In this document: positions 8,703-19,075 of the stretch, one piece after another
Numbering within the stretch: the stretch's first letter is position 1
Layout: every line of letters starts with the position of its first letter
Assembly: GCA_029959085.1 (NCBI GenBank)
Contig: JARWIR010000062.1
Span: 2,728,001-2,792,000, forward strand
Source of the DNA: Nemophila menziesii
Taxonomy: Eukaryota > Streptophyta > Magnoliopsida > Boraginales > Hydrophyllaceae
Length of the DNA stretch: 64,000 nt
Direction: 5' to 3'
Notes under the pieces: generated by a model
The model's database searches: none
What the model saw: the letters and a program-made list of their open reading frames with translations, nothing else
What the model was told of the DNA's origin: nothing
Position numbers and translations under genes: made by a program

Positions 8703-10019
8703 TTAACCAGCGCGAGGCTGGTTATCGGTGTTGCGTTCTGGACCTTTATCTCGCGTAACAGCATCATAAATCGCGTTTTGAAGTGTATTTATGCCTAGGA
8801 TTAAATTTCGAAGCAGGTCCAGTTCTTTTGTAACGTTTCCCAAAGTAGCAATCATCTTCTCCTGATTCTCTTCCAACACCTGAATCTTTGCTTCCAACTC
8901 GGGTACAGTTTTCACTCTCTTTGATTGAGGAGTTCTCGCATTTCTTGTAGTTCGTGTTGCTTCTTCATGGATGTTCTTGATCGTGCTCAAAGCTATACTC
9001 ACACCAACTGAAACAGTATCAATATCTGCGTCCTTACGCGGAATCTTTGCGTCTAGACACAACTGAGTAATAGTACAAGGAAACTTCAGATTTTGTTGTT
9101 TCATTGGTGATTTCGCGAACTCCATGATCGTATCATAAATGATCTTAGCAACATCAAATGGTTTCTCCTCCAAAATACACTTAATAACAAATATGTGCTC
9201 TTTCTTCAACTCGGAAGTGTGTTTAATACCAAAGAAAGTGGGTATTATGAAACGAGACCAAACCTTAGCACGAGGTGTCAAACTACTGCTGTAAAACTGT
9301 CCAGGATACCTTTCACCTTCAGGAATTGGGCTAGTCCCATTAACAAGCACGGTCCCCCAAAGGGATTCAAAATCAAAAGAAGTGTCATTAAGAGTTTCTT
9401 GGAAGGGGCATGTTCCAGAAAAGTTGGGTAGTTTCAATGATTTCCGAATACGTTCAATAGAGAAAGGAACTACCTTTTTGCGGATATCAATGGCATCACG
9501 GGAGGTAGCTAAACCTTCGTAAAATTCGCGCACAAAAGTAGGAATAAACTCAAGCTTCCTTTCTTGTAACTCTTTCCAACCAAACTTAGCACATGTCACA
9601 GCATATTCCTTGTAATCACTACTCATAATACCCTTAGGAAAATTCGTCTCCTCACCAAATTTAAAAAATTCAATTCTTTCACGAACCTGAGTATTCCAAC
9701 AAGTGTAAACCCTCTTAGGCTTGTCGGCCCACATCTTCATACGCGGAGGTTTTTGAACGGGTTCTTCCGGAATCTCTTGTTCAGTTTCTTTCTCAATGTT
9801 CTTCGCAATTTCCTCTTCGGGTTCCTTCTCACTTTCAATCTCATCAATCAATCTTCTCTTGTGACCCGTGATTTCTTTTCTTTTAGAATCAAGCTTACCT
9901 TCGTCAATTTTTCGTTTAGGACGCGAATCAGGAATCTCAATAGCTTGATCTTGTGAACCACCAATGGTGGTCTTTCTTCTAGGAGCAGTTCTTCGAAAAT
10001 CACCGGTTCTGTTAGTCAT
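8703..10019 (-). CDS. Element B ORF3: downstream accessory protein, 438 aa, intact
   Basis: An uninterrupted frame between pol and the 3' LTR, where Athila elements carry their env-position ORF. The N-terminus (residues 1-100) is very basic then acidic, with several KRK/KRR clusters that could act as nuclear signals. The middle (about 105-330) has short blocks, such as FGWKELQER, FVREFYEGL and PRAKVWSRFIIPTFFG, shared with D ORF3 (21390-22405) and, weakly, F ORF3; it resembles the 'putative plant transposon protein' domain. The C-terminus (about 370-415) is a predicted coiled coil. I see no signal peptide or transmembrane helix, so it is not a classical envelope protein. The ATG follows a GAGTTTGGGGTG tract. 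It stays open although gag-pol in the same element is broken. The biochemical role is unknown. Confidence 0.85.
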   Translation of the reverse strand: MTNRTGDFRRTAPRRKTTIGGSQDQAIEIPDSRPKRKIDEGKLDSKRKEITGHKRRLIDEIESEKEPEEEIAKNIEKETEQEIPEEPVQKPPRMKMWADKPKRVYTCWNTQVRERIEFFKFGEETNFPKGIMSSDYKEYAVTCAKFGWKELQERKLEFIPTFVREFYEGLATSRDAIDIRKKVVPFSIERIRKSLKLPNFSGTCPFQETLNDTSFDFESLWGTVLVNGTSPIPEGERYPGQFYSSSLTPRAKVWSRFIIPTFFGIKHTSELKKEHIFVIKCILEEKPFDVAKIIYDTIMEFAKSPMKQQNLKFPCTITQLCLDAKIPRKDADIDTVSVGVSIALSTIKNIHEEATRTTRNARTPQSKRVKTVPELEAKIQVLEENQEKMIATLGNVTKELDLLRNLILGINTLQNAIYDAVTRDKGPERNTDNQPRAG

Positions 10020-10329
10020 CTCTTTTCACCCCAAACTCAAAACTTCAAATAATGAAAAACTTAGAGAAAAAAGTTTAGAATTTTGATGTTTTGAGGCTTA
10101 GGAATTGAAGAAATAGGGTGAATATGAGATGGGTCTTGTTCAATTTGGATGGGAGAAGAAAGAATTGGGTTTTATTTAAGGATTTGATGAAGAAGAATCT
10201 TGGGAAAAACTAAGGATTTGATGTTATTTTGGAGAGGAGGTGAGTTGATTTTGTGTTTTTGTGGTGAAAGAGGGTAGGAATTGATGATATATAGTGTTTT
10301 GGATGATGAATTTCGGAGGTGGGGAAACT
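10020..10329 (-). other. Leader between the palindrome spacer and ORF3 of element B
   Basis: About 310 nt, AT-rich and purine/pyrimidine-skewed, carrying a GAGTTTGGGG motif at 10029-10038 just before the ORF3 start. The same kind of leader is seen in J (39545-39790) and A (18360-18747). No gene is visible. Confidence 0.55.
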
Positions 10330-10850
10330 TCAAAACCGGGTTCCCGGTTCCGCGTCGCTGTGACGGCGCGGAAAGAAACAATTATTGATTTTTTTTTCTT
10401 TTCAAAACGCACCAAAACGCTGGACCCCGAGACGCTAGGTCAGAGATTTTGCTCGCCGAAACCGGGTACCCGGTTCTGTGGAATGCGGGTTCCCGGATTT
10501 TTCTCGATGGCGCGAGTCAAGACGCGCCAAAACGCAGCATCCCAAAACGCTGGGTCAGAACTTTTGGATTTTTACAGCTCCGAAACCGGGTTCCCGGTTC
10601 TGCCAAATGCGGGTTCCCGGTTTTGTGTTGATGGCGCGAACCAAAACGCAGCAAAACGCAAGCCACCAAGACGCTGGGTCAGAATATTTCAGAAATCACA
10701 GCACCAAAACCGGGTCCCCGGTTTCGAAAATCCGGGTACCCGGTTCCGACGCTGTGTCGTGAACCAAGACGCCAAGTGTTGCGTTGAAGAGGGTGGTACC
10801 AGCTCCAAGACCGGGTTCCCGGTTTGTGCGAAACCGGGTTCCCGGTTTCT
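10330..10850 (-). repeat. Palindrome-pair spacer of element B, about 124-bp quasi-tandem units
   Basis: Nine copies of an inverted repeat of the type ACCGGG-TT-CCCGGT, at 10335-10348, 10461-10474, about 10486-10495, 10585-10598, about 10610-10619, 10709-10722, about 10732-10743, 10810-10823 and 10833-10846. Eight fall into four pairs with centres 22-23 nt apart. Pair starts recur at 124, 124 and 101 bp. Between pairs, AAAACGC and GACGCTGGGTCAG recur. The 225-codon plus-strand frame across this block is a by-product of the repeat. The spacer lies between integrase and ORF3. Confidence 0.85.
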
Positions 10851-10893
10851 CCTGGACATCCATCCTCTTTTTCTCCTGTTTTCGCCAAATCGA

Positions 10894-10903
10894 CCCCAAA
10901 CTC
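10894..10903 (-). promoter_or_regulatory. GAGTTTGGGG motif at the 5' edge of the spacer (B)
   Basis: This is the first of five element-sense copies in B (10894, 10029, 8605, 8058 and, as the PPT, 7343). The sequence equals the core of the PPT. J has an exact copy in the same position (40247-40256); O (63290-63299) and D (about 23576-23585) have near copies. Confidence 0.6.
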
Positions 10904-11035
10904 ATGACCTTTTTACCCCTGAAATCATCAAAAACAACTACCCTTCCTCATTTCTTAATAATAAACACTAAAATTATGAAAATCAAACTAATCTAAAATG
11001 CAAAAATTTAGAACTCAGCTAATATACAATGAATT

Positions 11036-11073
11036 GGCTTTTGTTTAACGTCGTTAAGCTCGACGGGTTACCT
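11036..11073 (-). promoter_or_regulatory. Post-pol conserved hairpin, element B
   Basis: On the minus strand GAGGTAACCCGTCGAGCTTA is followed by ACGACGTTAAACAAAAGC, starting eight bases after the pol stop. TTAACG-A-CGTTAA forms a hairpin. It is almost identical in A, D and O. Confidence 0.7.
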
Positions 11074-11080
11074 CACGCTT

Positions 11081-14000
11081 CTAAGGAGTCTCGAGGAGAT
11101 ACATGACCTCCCCGGGATGTGGATCTTCCGAGCGATTGGTATCTTCACCTCCATGGTATATCTTTAATCTGTGACCGTTAACCATAAAGGTACGGTTCTC
11201 TAGCGGATGTTCTATTTCTATCGCCCCATGAGGTGTAACTTTGGTCACAATGTATGGACCTGACCACTTAGATCGTAACTTACCCGGATAATTGCTGAAC
11301 TTTGAGTTATACTTCAACACTCTTTGCCCCACTTCAAAGTTCTTTGTACGAATCCGATTGTCATGCCATTTCTTTGTGTTTTCTTTGTAAAGTTTGGCAT
11401 TTTCATAAGCATGCAACCGGAATTCGTCAAGTTCATTAAGCTTCATCATACGATTCTTTCCGGCTAAGATAGGATCTAAGTTCAACTGCGCAATTGCCCA
11501 ATAGGCACCCATTTCAAGCTCTAAGGGTAAGTGACAAGCCTTACCATACACCATACGATAGGGAGATGCCCCAACTGGAGTCTTAAACGCAGTACGATAG
11601 GCCCACAACGCATCATCTAACTTCATTGACCAATCTTTTCTTGTAGGACCAACGGTTTTCTCTAGGATTGACTTGACTTCGCGGTTCGATACTTCAGCTT
11701 GACCATTGGATTGTGGATGATATGCAGTCGATACACGGTGTCTAACTCCATATTTCTCTAGAACAGTCTTCAGATATTTATTAACGAAATGAGATCCTCC
11801 ATCGCTAATAATCACTCTAGGTGTGCCATGTCTAGTGAAAATATATGATTTCAAGAACTTGATCACCACTCGTGAATCATTGGTAGGTAAAGCCACTGTT
11901 TCTACCCACTTAGACACATAATCAACAGCTAATAAGATATAGAGGTGACCATTTGAAGGAACGAAAGGACCCATAAAGTCTATGCCCCACACATCGAATA
12001 TCTCAACCTCTAACACATTATTACGCGGCATCTCATCCCTCTTAGATATGTTTCCGGTAAACTGGCATCTCGTACATTTCTTAACATATTCATGACAATC
12101 TTTTATAAGAGAAGGCCAGTAAAAACCTGATTGAAATACCTTCGCAGCAGTTCTGTCTCCCTTGAAATGTCCTCCATATAGTGAATCATGGCATCCAGCT
12201 ATAATGGCTGCAGTCTCTTCCCTTGCTACACATCTTCGTATCATTTGGTCAGCACAAACTTTATAGAGGAACGGATCCTCCCAAAAGAACTGTCTAGCAC
12301 GATGAGCTAACCTCTTTCTTTCTTGATAAGTAGAACCTTCAGGAAAGACACCACTCACTACTAAATTCGCAATATCTGCATACCACGGGGCTTCATAATC
12401 TCGAACAGCGAATAAACTCTCATCAGGAAACTCTTCTCTAACTGCTTCAGTACCACTATTCATCTCTGAACCTTCTAAATGCGATAGATGATCTGCAACC
12501 TGATTCTCACAACCCTTTCTATCTTTGATCTCTAAATCGAACTCTTGTAGCAATAACACCCATCTGATTAACCTTGGTTTCGCATCTTTCTTCTCCATAA
12601 GAAATCTGATCGCGGAATGATCTGTATAAACAATAACTTTCGCTCCAAGAAGATAGGAGCGAAATTTATCAAACGAATATACAACTGCTAGCAACTCTTT
12701 TTCTGTAACTGTGTAATTAATCTGAGCACCACTAAAAGTTTTACTAGCATAGTAAATCGAATGAAAAACCTTCTCTTTCCTCTGTCCCAATACAACTCAC
12801 ATACACAAATCACTCGCATCACACATAACCTCAAACGGTAAATTCCAATCTGGAGGTAACACTATAGGAGCAGAAATAAGCTTTTCTTTGATTGCTTTGA
12901 AGGCCGCTAGACAAGCTTCATCGAAAAGGAATTTGCAATACTTTTCGAGTAAGTTGCATAACGGTTTAGCAATCTTAGAAAAATCTTTAATAAAACGCCT
13001 ATAAAAGCCAGCATGGCCAAGAAAACTCCTTACCCCTTCGCGAACCATGAAATGACACTTCTCCCAGTTTAACACCAAGTCTGATTCCTTGCATCTAACC
13101 AACACTTTCTCCAAGTTATCCAAACATTTATCAAAATCATCACCAAACACGGAGAAATCGTCCATAAACACTTCTAGGAAATTATCAATCATATCCCAGA
13201 AGATAGCCATCATGCATCTCTGAAAAGTAGCGGGAGCATTACACAACCCAAATGGCATTCTGCGATATGCAAAAGTACCAAAAGGGCATGTAAAAGTAGT
13301 CTTATGTTGATCTTCTGGAGCCACGTAAATCTGATTGTACCCGGAGTAACCATCCAAGAAACAGTAATATTCCCTTCCGGCTAATTTGTCTAACATCTGA
13401 TCGATGAAGGGCAAAGGGAAGTGATCTTTTCTGGTGGCCTTGTTCAGCTTTCTGTAATCCATGCAAACTCTCCAACCTACTACCGTTCTTGAAGGACTCG
13501 CCTCATTTTTATCGTTAAGAATTGTTGTTATTCCTCCTTTCTTCGGTACACACTGAACTGGGCTCACCCATTCACTACTCGAAATGGGATAGATAATCCC
13601 CGCATCTAAAAGCTTGATCACCTCTTTCTTTACCACATCCTTCATCACGGGCATCAATCTCCTTTGACCTTCAACTGAGCGTGCGTTAACATCTTCAAGT
13701 ATGATTTTGTGTTGACAATAGGATGGACTAATGCCTTTGATGTCAGCAATTGTCCAACCTATTGCTTCTTTGTTAGCTCTTAACACACGCAACAGTTTAT
13801 CTTCTTGAGGACCTGTTAAGTTAGATGAAACAATAACAGGTAGAGTTTCATTAGTACCCAAATAAGCATACCTCAAGTGTGCTGGCAATGGTTTTTCTTC
13901 CAACTCCGGAGGAGATTCAATTGAAGGCTTCTTTTTAGGAATAATCTCCCCCGGTTCTCTCACAGGTTCATAGGCAAGACGCCTATACTTCGGATTTTCA

Positions 14001-16618
14001 GAATTTAGAGCTGCAACTGTTTCGGTAAGCTCCTCCATCATCTCAGGTGAATCTAAGGTCAAAGCAGCCTGCAAAATATCATCAAAATTTAAGCAATTAA
14101 ATACCTCTTGCGATGCTTGCTCTACCACATCCATTCTGAAGCAATCTTCCTGAGAATCTGGGAATTTCATAGCTCGAAATACATTGAATTTCACTTCCTC
14201 ATCTTGTATCCTCATTGTCAATTCGCCATTTTCTACATCGATCAATGTTCTCCCTGTAGCTAGGAATGGTCTACCCAAAATAATGGGGACATTTCTATCT
14301 GCATTGTATTCAAGAATTACGAAATCAACAGGAAATATAAGTGTACCTGCCTTAACAAGGACATCCTCAATGCGGCCTTCAGGATGAGCAAGAAACCTGT
14401 CCGCCATTTGCAAGCCCATAGAAGTGGGTCTTGCGTTTCCAATTTTAAGCTTATGAAAGATTGACTTGGGCATCAAATTGATGCTCTCCCCCAAGTCACA
14501 TAGCGCCTTTCCCTTCCATTCTTCTCCAATTGATATGGGAATCGTGAAACTCCCCGGATCAACTAACTTCGGAGGTAATTTACTCTGGCAAATCGCACTA
14601 CACTCTTCAGGAAGGCCAATCATCTCATTATCACAGTAGGGCCTTTTGTTAGTGAGGGCCCTCTTCAAAAACTTCGTATACTTAGGAATATCTCGGATCG
14701 CCTCAAGTAACGGAATATTAATACTCAAACCTTTCACTCTATTAAAGAACTTCTGAAAATCAGCCATATCACCCTTTTTCTGAACTCGCGATGGAAACGG
14801 TGGTGGAGGGTAATTGCTTACAATTTCATCTCTCTTTTTCGGAATTTCTCTTGGTCTTTCTATTTCTTCAACCTCACTATCTTTCTCATTTTCTTTCTCT
14901 TTCTCACCCACTTCCTTTTCTTTTCTTGGAACTTCTTTCTCTTTCATAACGGGAAAAGGAGGTGGAGGAAGGTTCTTACCACTTCTTAATGTAACAGCCT
15001 TGCAATCTTCACGTTGTGTTGAATTTTCTGTATCGCTAGGAAGTTGCCCTTGTGGACGCTGATTCAGCTGTTTATTAATTTGACTTAGCTGATTCTGGAA
15101 AATCTTCATATTTGCTTCAGCTGCGTTCTGACGTTCCATAGCTTGTGTTTGAAGAGCAATTAAATTTTCAACGGTTTTCTGAAGGGTAACTACTCCTTCT
15201 TGTGGATGGGCAGGTAGAGCTTTCTGGTTTAAATTCTCATCGTAGGTATTCTGAGGAGCTTGTCTTTGTACATAATTGTTTTGATTCTGTCCTCCTTGAT
15301 GATTGTTGGGTGGTCTTGGATTATAGTTGTTGCCTTGAGGACGCGGCTGATACGCGTAAGTAGGATTGGCTGCCCCATTGGGATTTGAGTATTGAAACCC
15401 AGGATGGTTTCTGTTAGGCTGATATCCATTACCACTTGAATTGAAATTACCTCTATTGGACATAAAATTCACTGATTCTTGGTTGTTCGGACAACTTTCC
15501 TCATCATGATCATCTACCTTACAAATTGAACACATATAAACCTCTTGTGCAGCATGCACAGCTACCTTCTTACTTGAAAAACCTTCTTTTACAGCTAAAG
15601 TAACCTGCTTCAATTGTTGCTCTATAGTATTCTGAATCTTATTCTCAAGCATAGCAAATTTCTCTTCCATGTCAACACTATTCACTCCCTTAACTGGTGT
15701 TCTCACTGAATTCTACCCAACTTCATTCTTGACTATTCTTTCCAAAATGATCTTTGCATGAGCGGGTTGAATTTGAAGAAAACCTGCACCACATAGCGTA
15801 TCCAATTTCTCTCTCGAAGTTCCATCAAGGCCTCTATAAAAGATCTTTAACTGTTGTTGTTCTGAAAAGCCATGATTGGGAACTTTACGTAAACACATCT
15901 GAAATCTTGTCCAACTCTTACCCACAGTTTCCTCATATTCTTGACGGAAATGCGTCAATTCTAATTCAGCATCTAATCTCATGTTACTTGGGTAATACCT
16001 GTCAAAGAAAGCAATTTCTAATTGGTCCCAATTAGTAATCTTCGTAGGATCTTGCGTATCATGCCATTCACTTGCTCCATCAATGACAAAGAATTTAAAA
16101 GCAGCAAAATACATCTGTTCTCTTGAAACCCCTTGTGTGATATAAGAATCACATATCTGTTTGAATTTCTGTACCGCTCGAAGAGGATCTTCTGATGGTT
16201 TTCCGCGAAAATTTCCAAAGTTTTGGAATTGAGCTAACATACCCGAATCTGGACGGAATCTCGGAACATCTATATCTGGAGCACCTACTCCTATAGCTGG
16301 AGCGCGGAATGGAACTTCTGGAGGACCATTAGTAAACCACGGATCTTGATTCATCACTATCTGAACTTGAGGATTAGGAACCACTGGTGGAACTGGAGGA
16401 ATAACGCCTGGAGCTAAAGGTTGGCCATTTGCATCTAGCTGGCCTTGTCCATTATTCTGTTGACCTTGAAGAGTGATATTCTCCATTCTGTTACTTAATT
16501 CTTCTACTTCTAAAGCTTCTCGTTCTCTTCTTCTTCTGTTCGCAAGTCTGATCAATGATTCTGGATTACTAAGGATCGGAGGTGTTGGCTCTAGATCCTT
16601 GAATAGCCTTCTTCGCAT
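11081..16618 (-). pseudogene. Element B gag-pol (gag, protease, RT, RNase H, integrase) with two in-frame stops
   Basis: One 1846-codon frame, starting MRRRLFKDLEP at 16618, broken only by TAG at 15713-15715 (between capsid and nucleocapsid) and TGA at 12794-12796 (inside RNase H, where the D copy has Gly). There are no frameshifts. Order: capsid-type gag (residues about 140-300), CCHC knuckle C-x2-C-x4-H-x4-C (15490-15535), retropepsin-like protease with CDLGESINLMP, RT with FMDD, RNase H, then integrase with an HHCC zinc domain, D-D-E residues in [17 protein letters not shown] and [12 protein letters not shown], and a C-terminal barrel without a chromodomain. RT also lacks about 33 residues after MVREG relative to D. 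The single RNase H and tRNA-Asp PBS fit Athila. It probably does not make active enzyme. Confidence 0.93.
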
Positions 16619-16727
16619 ACACCAAACCTAAAAACCTGAAAAAGCTAACAAACAAAAAGCGTAAAACTGATAAAATAAAATAAATGCACTATCACTAAAG
16701 GATAAACACCGTGGTCACACGCTACCG

Positions 16728-16745
16728 TCCCCGGCAGCGGCGCCA
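16728..16745 (-). promoter_or_regulatory. Primer binding site of element B, tRNA-Asp type
   Basis: On the minus strand TGGCGCCGCTGCCGGGGA starts 6 nt after the 5' LTR end. It is complementary to the 3' end of tRNA-Asp, as in Athila elements. Confidence 0.9.
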
Positions 16746-16751
16746 AAAACT

Positions 16752-18312
16752 TGGTGGTCCTTTGTGTGTTCTAAATAAATGCAAATGCTAATCGAACCAC
16801 AACCGCAAGTGTACGGTTATCCCAAGTAGTAATAACTGATAAATCAGATTCGTTCCAAGGACGGAATGGTTGATCACAATGTCTAGCAAATAGTGATTGA
16901 TGCACTTATGAAAGTAAAAGATAGTAAAATGTTTGTTTGGTTTTGTTGATTAAAGCTAATGAATAAAAGACAAATAATTAAATGCAAGTAAAAACTAAGA
17001 CGCAAGTAAAATGAATGAAAACGCAATATGAGATGTAGTACTTGAGAACGCAAGGATCCTCCTAATCTTACTTCCTAACTTATATTGTTTAAGGGTTATA
17101 TTGGTCAATTACAATGGTCAGGATTCTAAAAACCTTATACCCCCGTCAGGGTGGACTATAAGGCAATCCTAAACTGTCACTAGTCCCGTCAGGGTAAATA
17201 TGATCCACCGTTGGATGATTAAGTGTTTTACCTCATTGGCCCTAGAATTAGCTAAGTTCGTCAGAATCAATAGCTTTTATCCTAGATTGAATAATTAATT
17301 CTATACCTAAACCCTCCGTCAGGATGATCCACACGCCACATATATGGAATAGCTTAGATACTAATACCTAATCTTAGTTCGCGACTCTAAAATCAGTAAA
17401 TAATCACAAATTATCGAAAAGAGTAATGAACCCAATCTAATTTAATTTAATATAAACCCAAATTCAACATTCGTTATTTCATATAATTAAGATTCACCCA
17501 TTGTTTGTTCTCAAGCACTATGAAAAGCTTAGCTCATATTAAAATTAAAAACTAAATTAAAAGAAATGGAATTCATATTGTTTACAAAATTAAAATATAA
17601 AAAGAACCTAATTTCCGAAATTGGAATGACTACGAACGGAGCTATAGACCCACTCCAGCTCTTGTAGCTTCTTCTTTCTTCCTTCTGTTGCTTCTCTCTG
17701 GTGTTTAATCTTGTGGAATGTGAATTGTGTGAAAAATAGAAGTCCAGACCTCCTTTTATAAGCATAAATTCGTACTAGGGCTTGGACCAAAAAATAAAAT
17801 ACTAATTAAATGTCCAAGCCCACTTGCTAAGCCCAAAATCCCGTAACTGCTGATACACCTTCACTAAAACGGCTTTTCCCGATGCGTTATGACTCCGATT
17901 GACCTCATTCCAGTTGCTAAAGTTCCGTAACTCGATAAGGAATGTTTTCTCTTCAAAGGTCAGCGGCTAAATCATCACTTAAGCACCTCGAAATCAGCAC
18001 TCTATGGCCTGGAAAATGGATTTTCAGCTCTAAAAATAATATCTTCGGGATTTATCTTCAAGTCTTGACTCTAATTCACGATCTTTGACTTTCTCCTCGG
18101 ATTCCTTTCCTAGCTAACATCTAAAACCTGTAAACTCTTCACTAAAAATACCAATATTACGCGTAAAAGTTTAATAAATAAAAAATGCTAGAAATAAAAA
18201 GGAAATTCCGGATTATTGCAAATTTAGTCCAAAAGTCTATCAAATTAATTAAAGAAACACCCAAAATGATGTCTCCCAAGGGTCGAAAATAAGAACAATT
18301 AGGGAGACATCA
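16752..18312 (-). repeat. 5' LTR of element B
   Basis: 1561 bp, with TGATGTCTCC at 18312 on the minus strand and ACCACCA at 16752. U3 begins with an 11-bp inverted repeat (TGATGTCTCCC 18312-18302 against 18277-18267). It contains the promoter of the element. Confidence 0.95.
17752..17760 (-). promoter_or_regulatory. Candidate TATA box in the 5' LTR of element B
   Basis: TATAAAAGG on the minus strand, in the middle of the LTR where the U3/R border is expected. The same box lies at 6778-6786 in the other LTR. Confidence 0.6.
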
Positions 18313-18317
18313 GTAAC

Positions 18318-18747
18318 CGGTTGGACTGAACGGGAACCCGGTCACCTCGCTGGAAAATTAACCTAATCGTTATACAAGCTTCTTTCTCCTTCCCTTTTAG
18401 CCTCCAACACATAAAAACCCATTGATAACGAACCAAAGCTCCAAAAACACTCAGATTCCATCATCAAAACACCAAAATATCATCAATCCATCTCCCTAAA
18501 CATCATCCAAACACACAATCATATCATAAATCTCCCCAAACATCAAAGAATTCACACTTTAATCCAAATTTTTCCTTCACCAAAGCTTAAAGTTTATCCA
18601 TTAAACCTTTCCCAAACCTTGAAATATTTATGAACCAGCTCAGAATACACCATAATTCATATCCATACACCTTCAAGAACACAAAATCACAAATTTCATC
18701 CAAAACTTTTTAGAGTTCTTGAAGCTTTGTGTTTGGGGTCATCAGTG
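18318..18747 (+). other. Element A resumed: end of palindrome spacer and ORF3 leader
   Basis: The sequence continues from 5777 once B and its TSD are removed. GAACGGGAACCCGGTC lies at about 18325-18340. After that comes an AT- and C-rich leader without coding, ending in TGTTTGGGGTC (18730-18740) before a short ORF. Confidence 0.6.
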
Positions 18748-19011
18748 ATGACCATGAAGGTTGGGAAAGGTACGAAGAACATGATGAAGAAAGAAAGTTG
18801 GGTATTGAGGGAATATTTCCGTAGAGAAGATGATGATTTTAGATCTAGGAAAAAATGAAGACTTGGGAAATTTGACATAGAGTTCGAGGTAAAGAAGAAC
18901 ACTTTATTCAAGATGAATGCAACAAGTAATGATCTTTAGAGCTTGATAAAGAAGAACTCAGATTCTCAACCTGAGACTACACATAATCGGCCTATTGTCG
19001 ATCCAGATATG
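18748..19011 (+). pseudogene. Element A ORF3 remnant
   Basis: Starts MTMKVGKGTKN at 18748, right after a TTTGGGG tract as B ORF3 does, and reads on with in-frame stops at 18856-18858 and near 18937-18939. Only a basic N-terminal portion is left, about 90 codons against 438 in B; the conserved middle domain is missing. It ends shortly before the GAGTCGTG hairpin, so the deletion removed the body of ORF3 and kept both flanks. Confidence 0.5.
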
Positions 19012-19075
19012 TTTTCCTTCTCCCTTTTCTCATTTAGAAGTGTATATTATTTTTATTTGCTTTCAGAGTCTTTTC

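Larger units (their letters stand above)
5778..18312 (-). mobile_element. Complete Athila-type Ty3/gypsy retrotransposon (element B), 12,535 bp
   Basis: Two LTRs of identical length (1561 bp; 5778-7338 and 16752-18312), 5-bp TSD GTAAC at 5773-5777 and 18313-18317, a tRNA-Asp-type PBS beside the right LTR and a PPT beside the left LTR define a full element transcribed leftward. Order 5' to 3': LTR, PBS, gag-pro-RT-RNase H-IN frame (16618 to 11081), post-pol hairpin, palindrome spacer, ORF3 (10019 to 8703), conserved 3' UTR, PPT, LTR. By eye the LTRs differ at about 17 positions with no indels, roughly 99% identity, so the insertion is recent. It sits in the palindromic spacer of element A. Two in-frame stops and an RT deletion mean it probably moved with enzymes supplied in trans. 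Confidence 0.97.

Noticed and set aside
8703..10019. Reading ORF3 as a viral envelope gene
   Set aside because: It occupies the env position but shows no signal peptide, transmembrane helix or cleavage site.
10294..10971. 225-codon plus-strand ORF with repeated Pro-Gly-Ser-Arg-Phe segments
   Set aside because: It is antisense to element B and follows the palindrome repeats; the peptide periodicity mirrors the DNA repeat. No homology is recognised.
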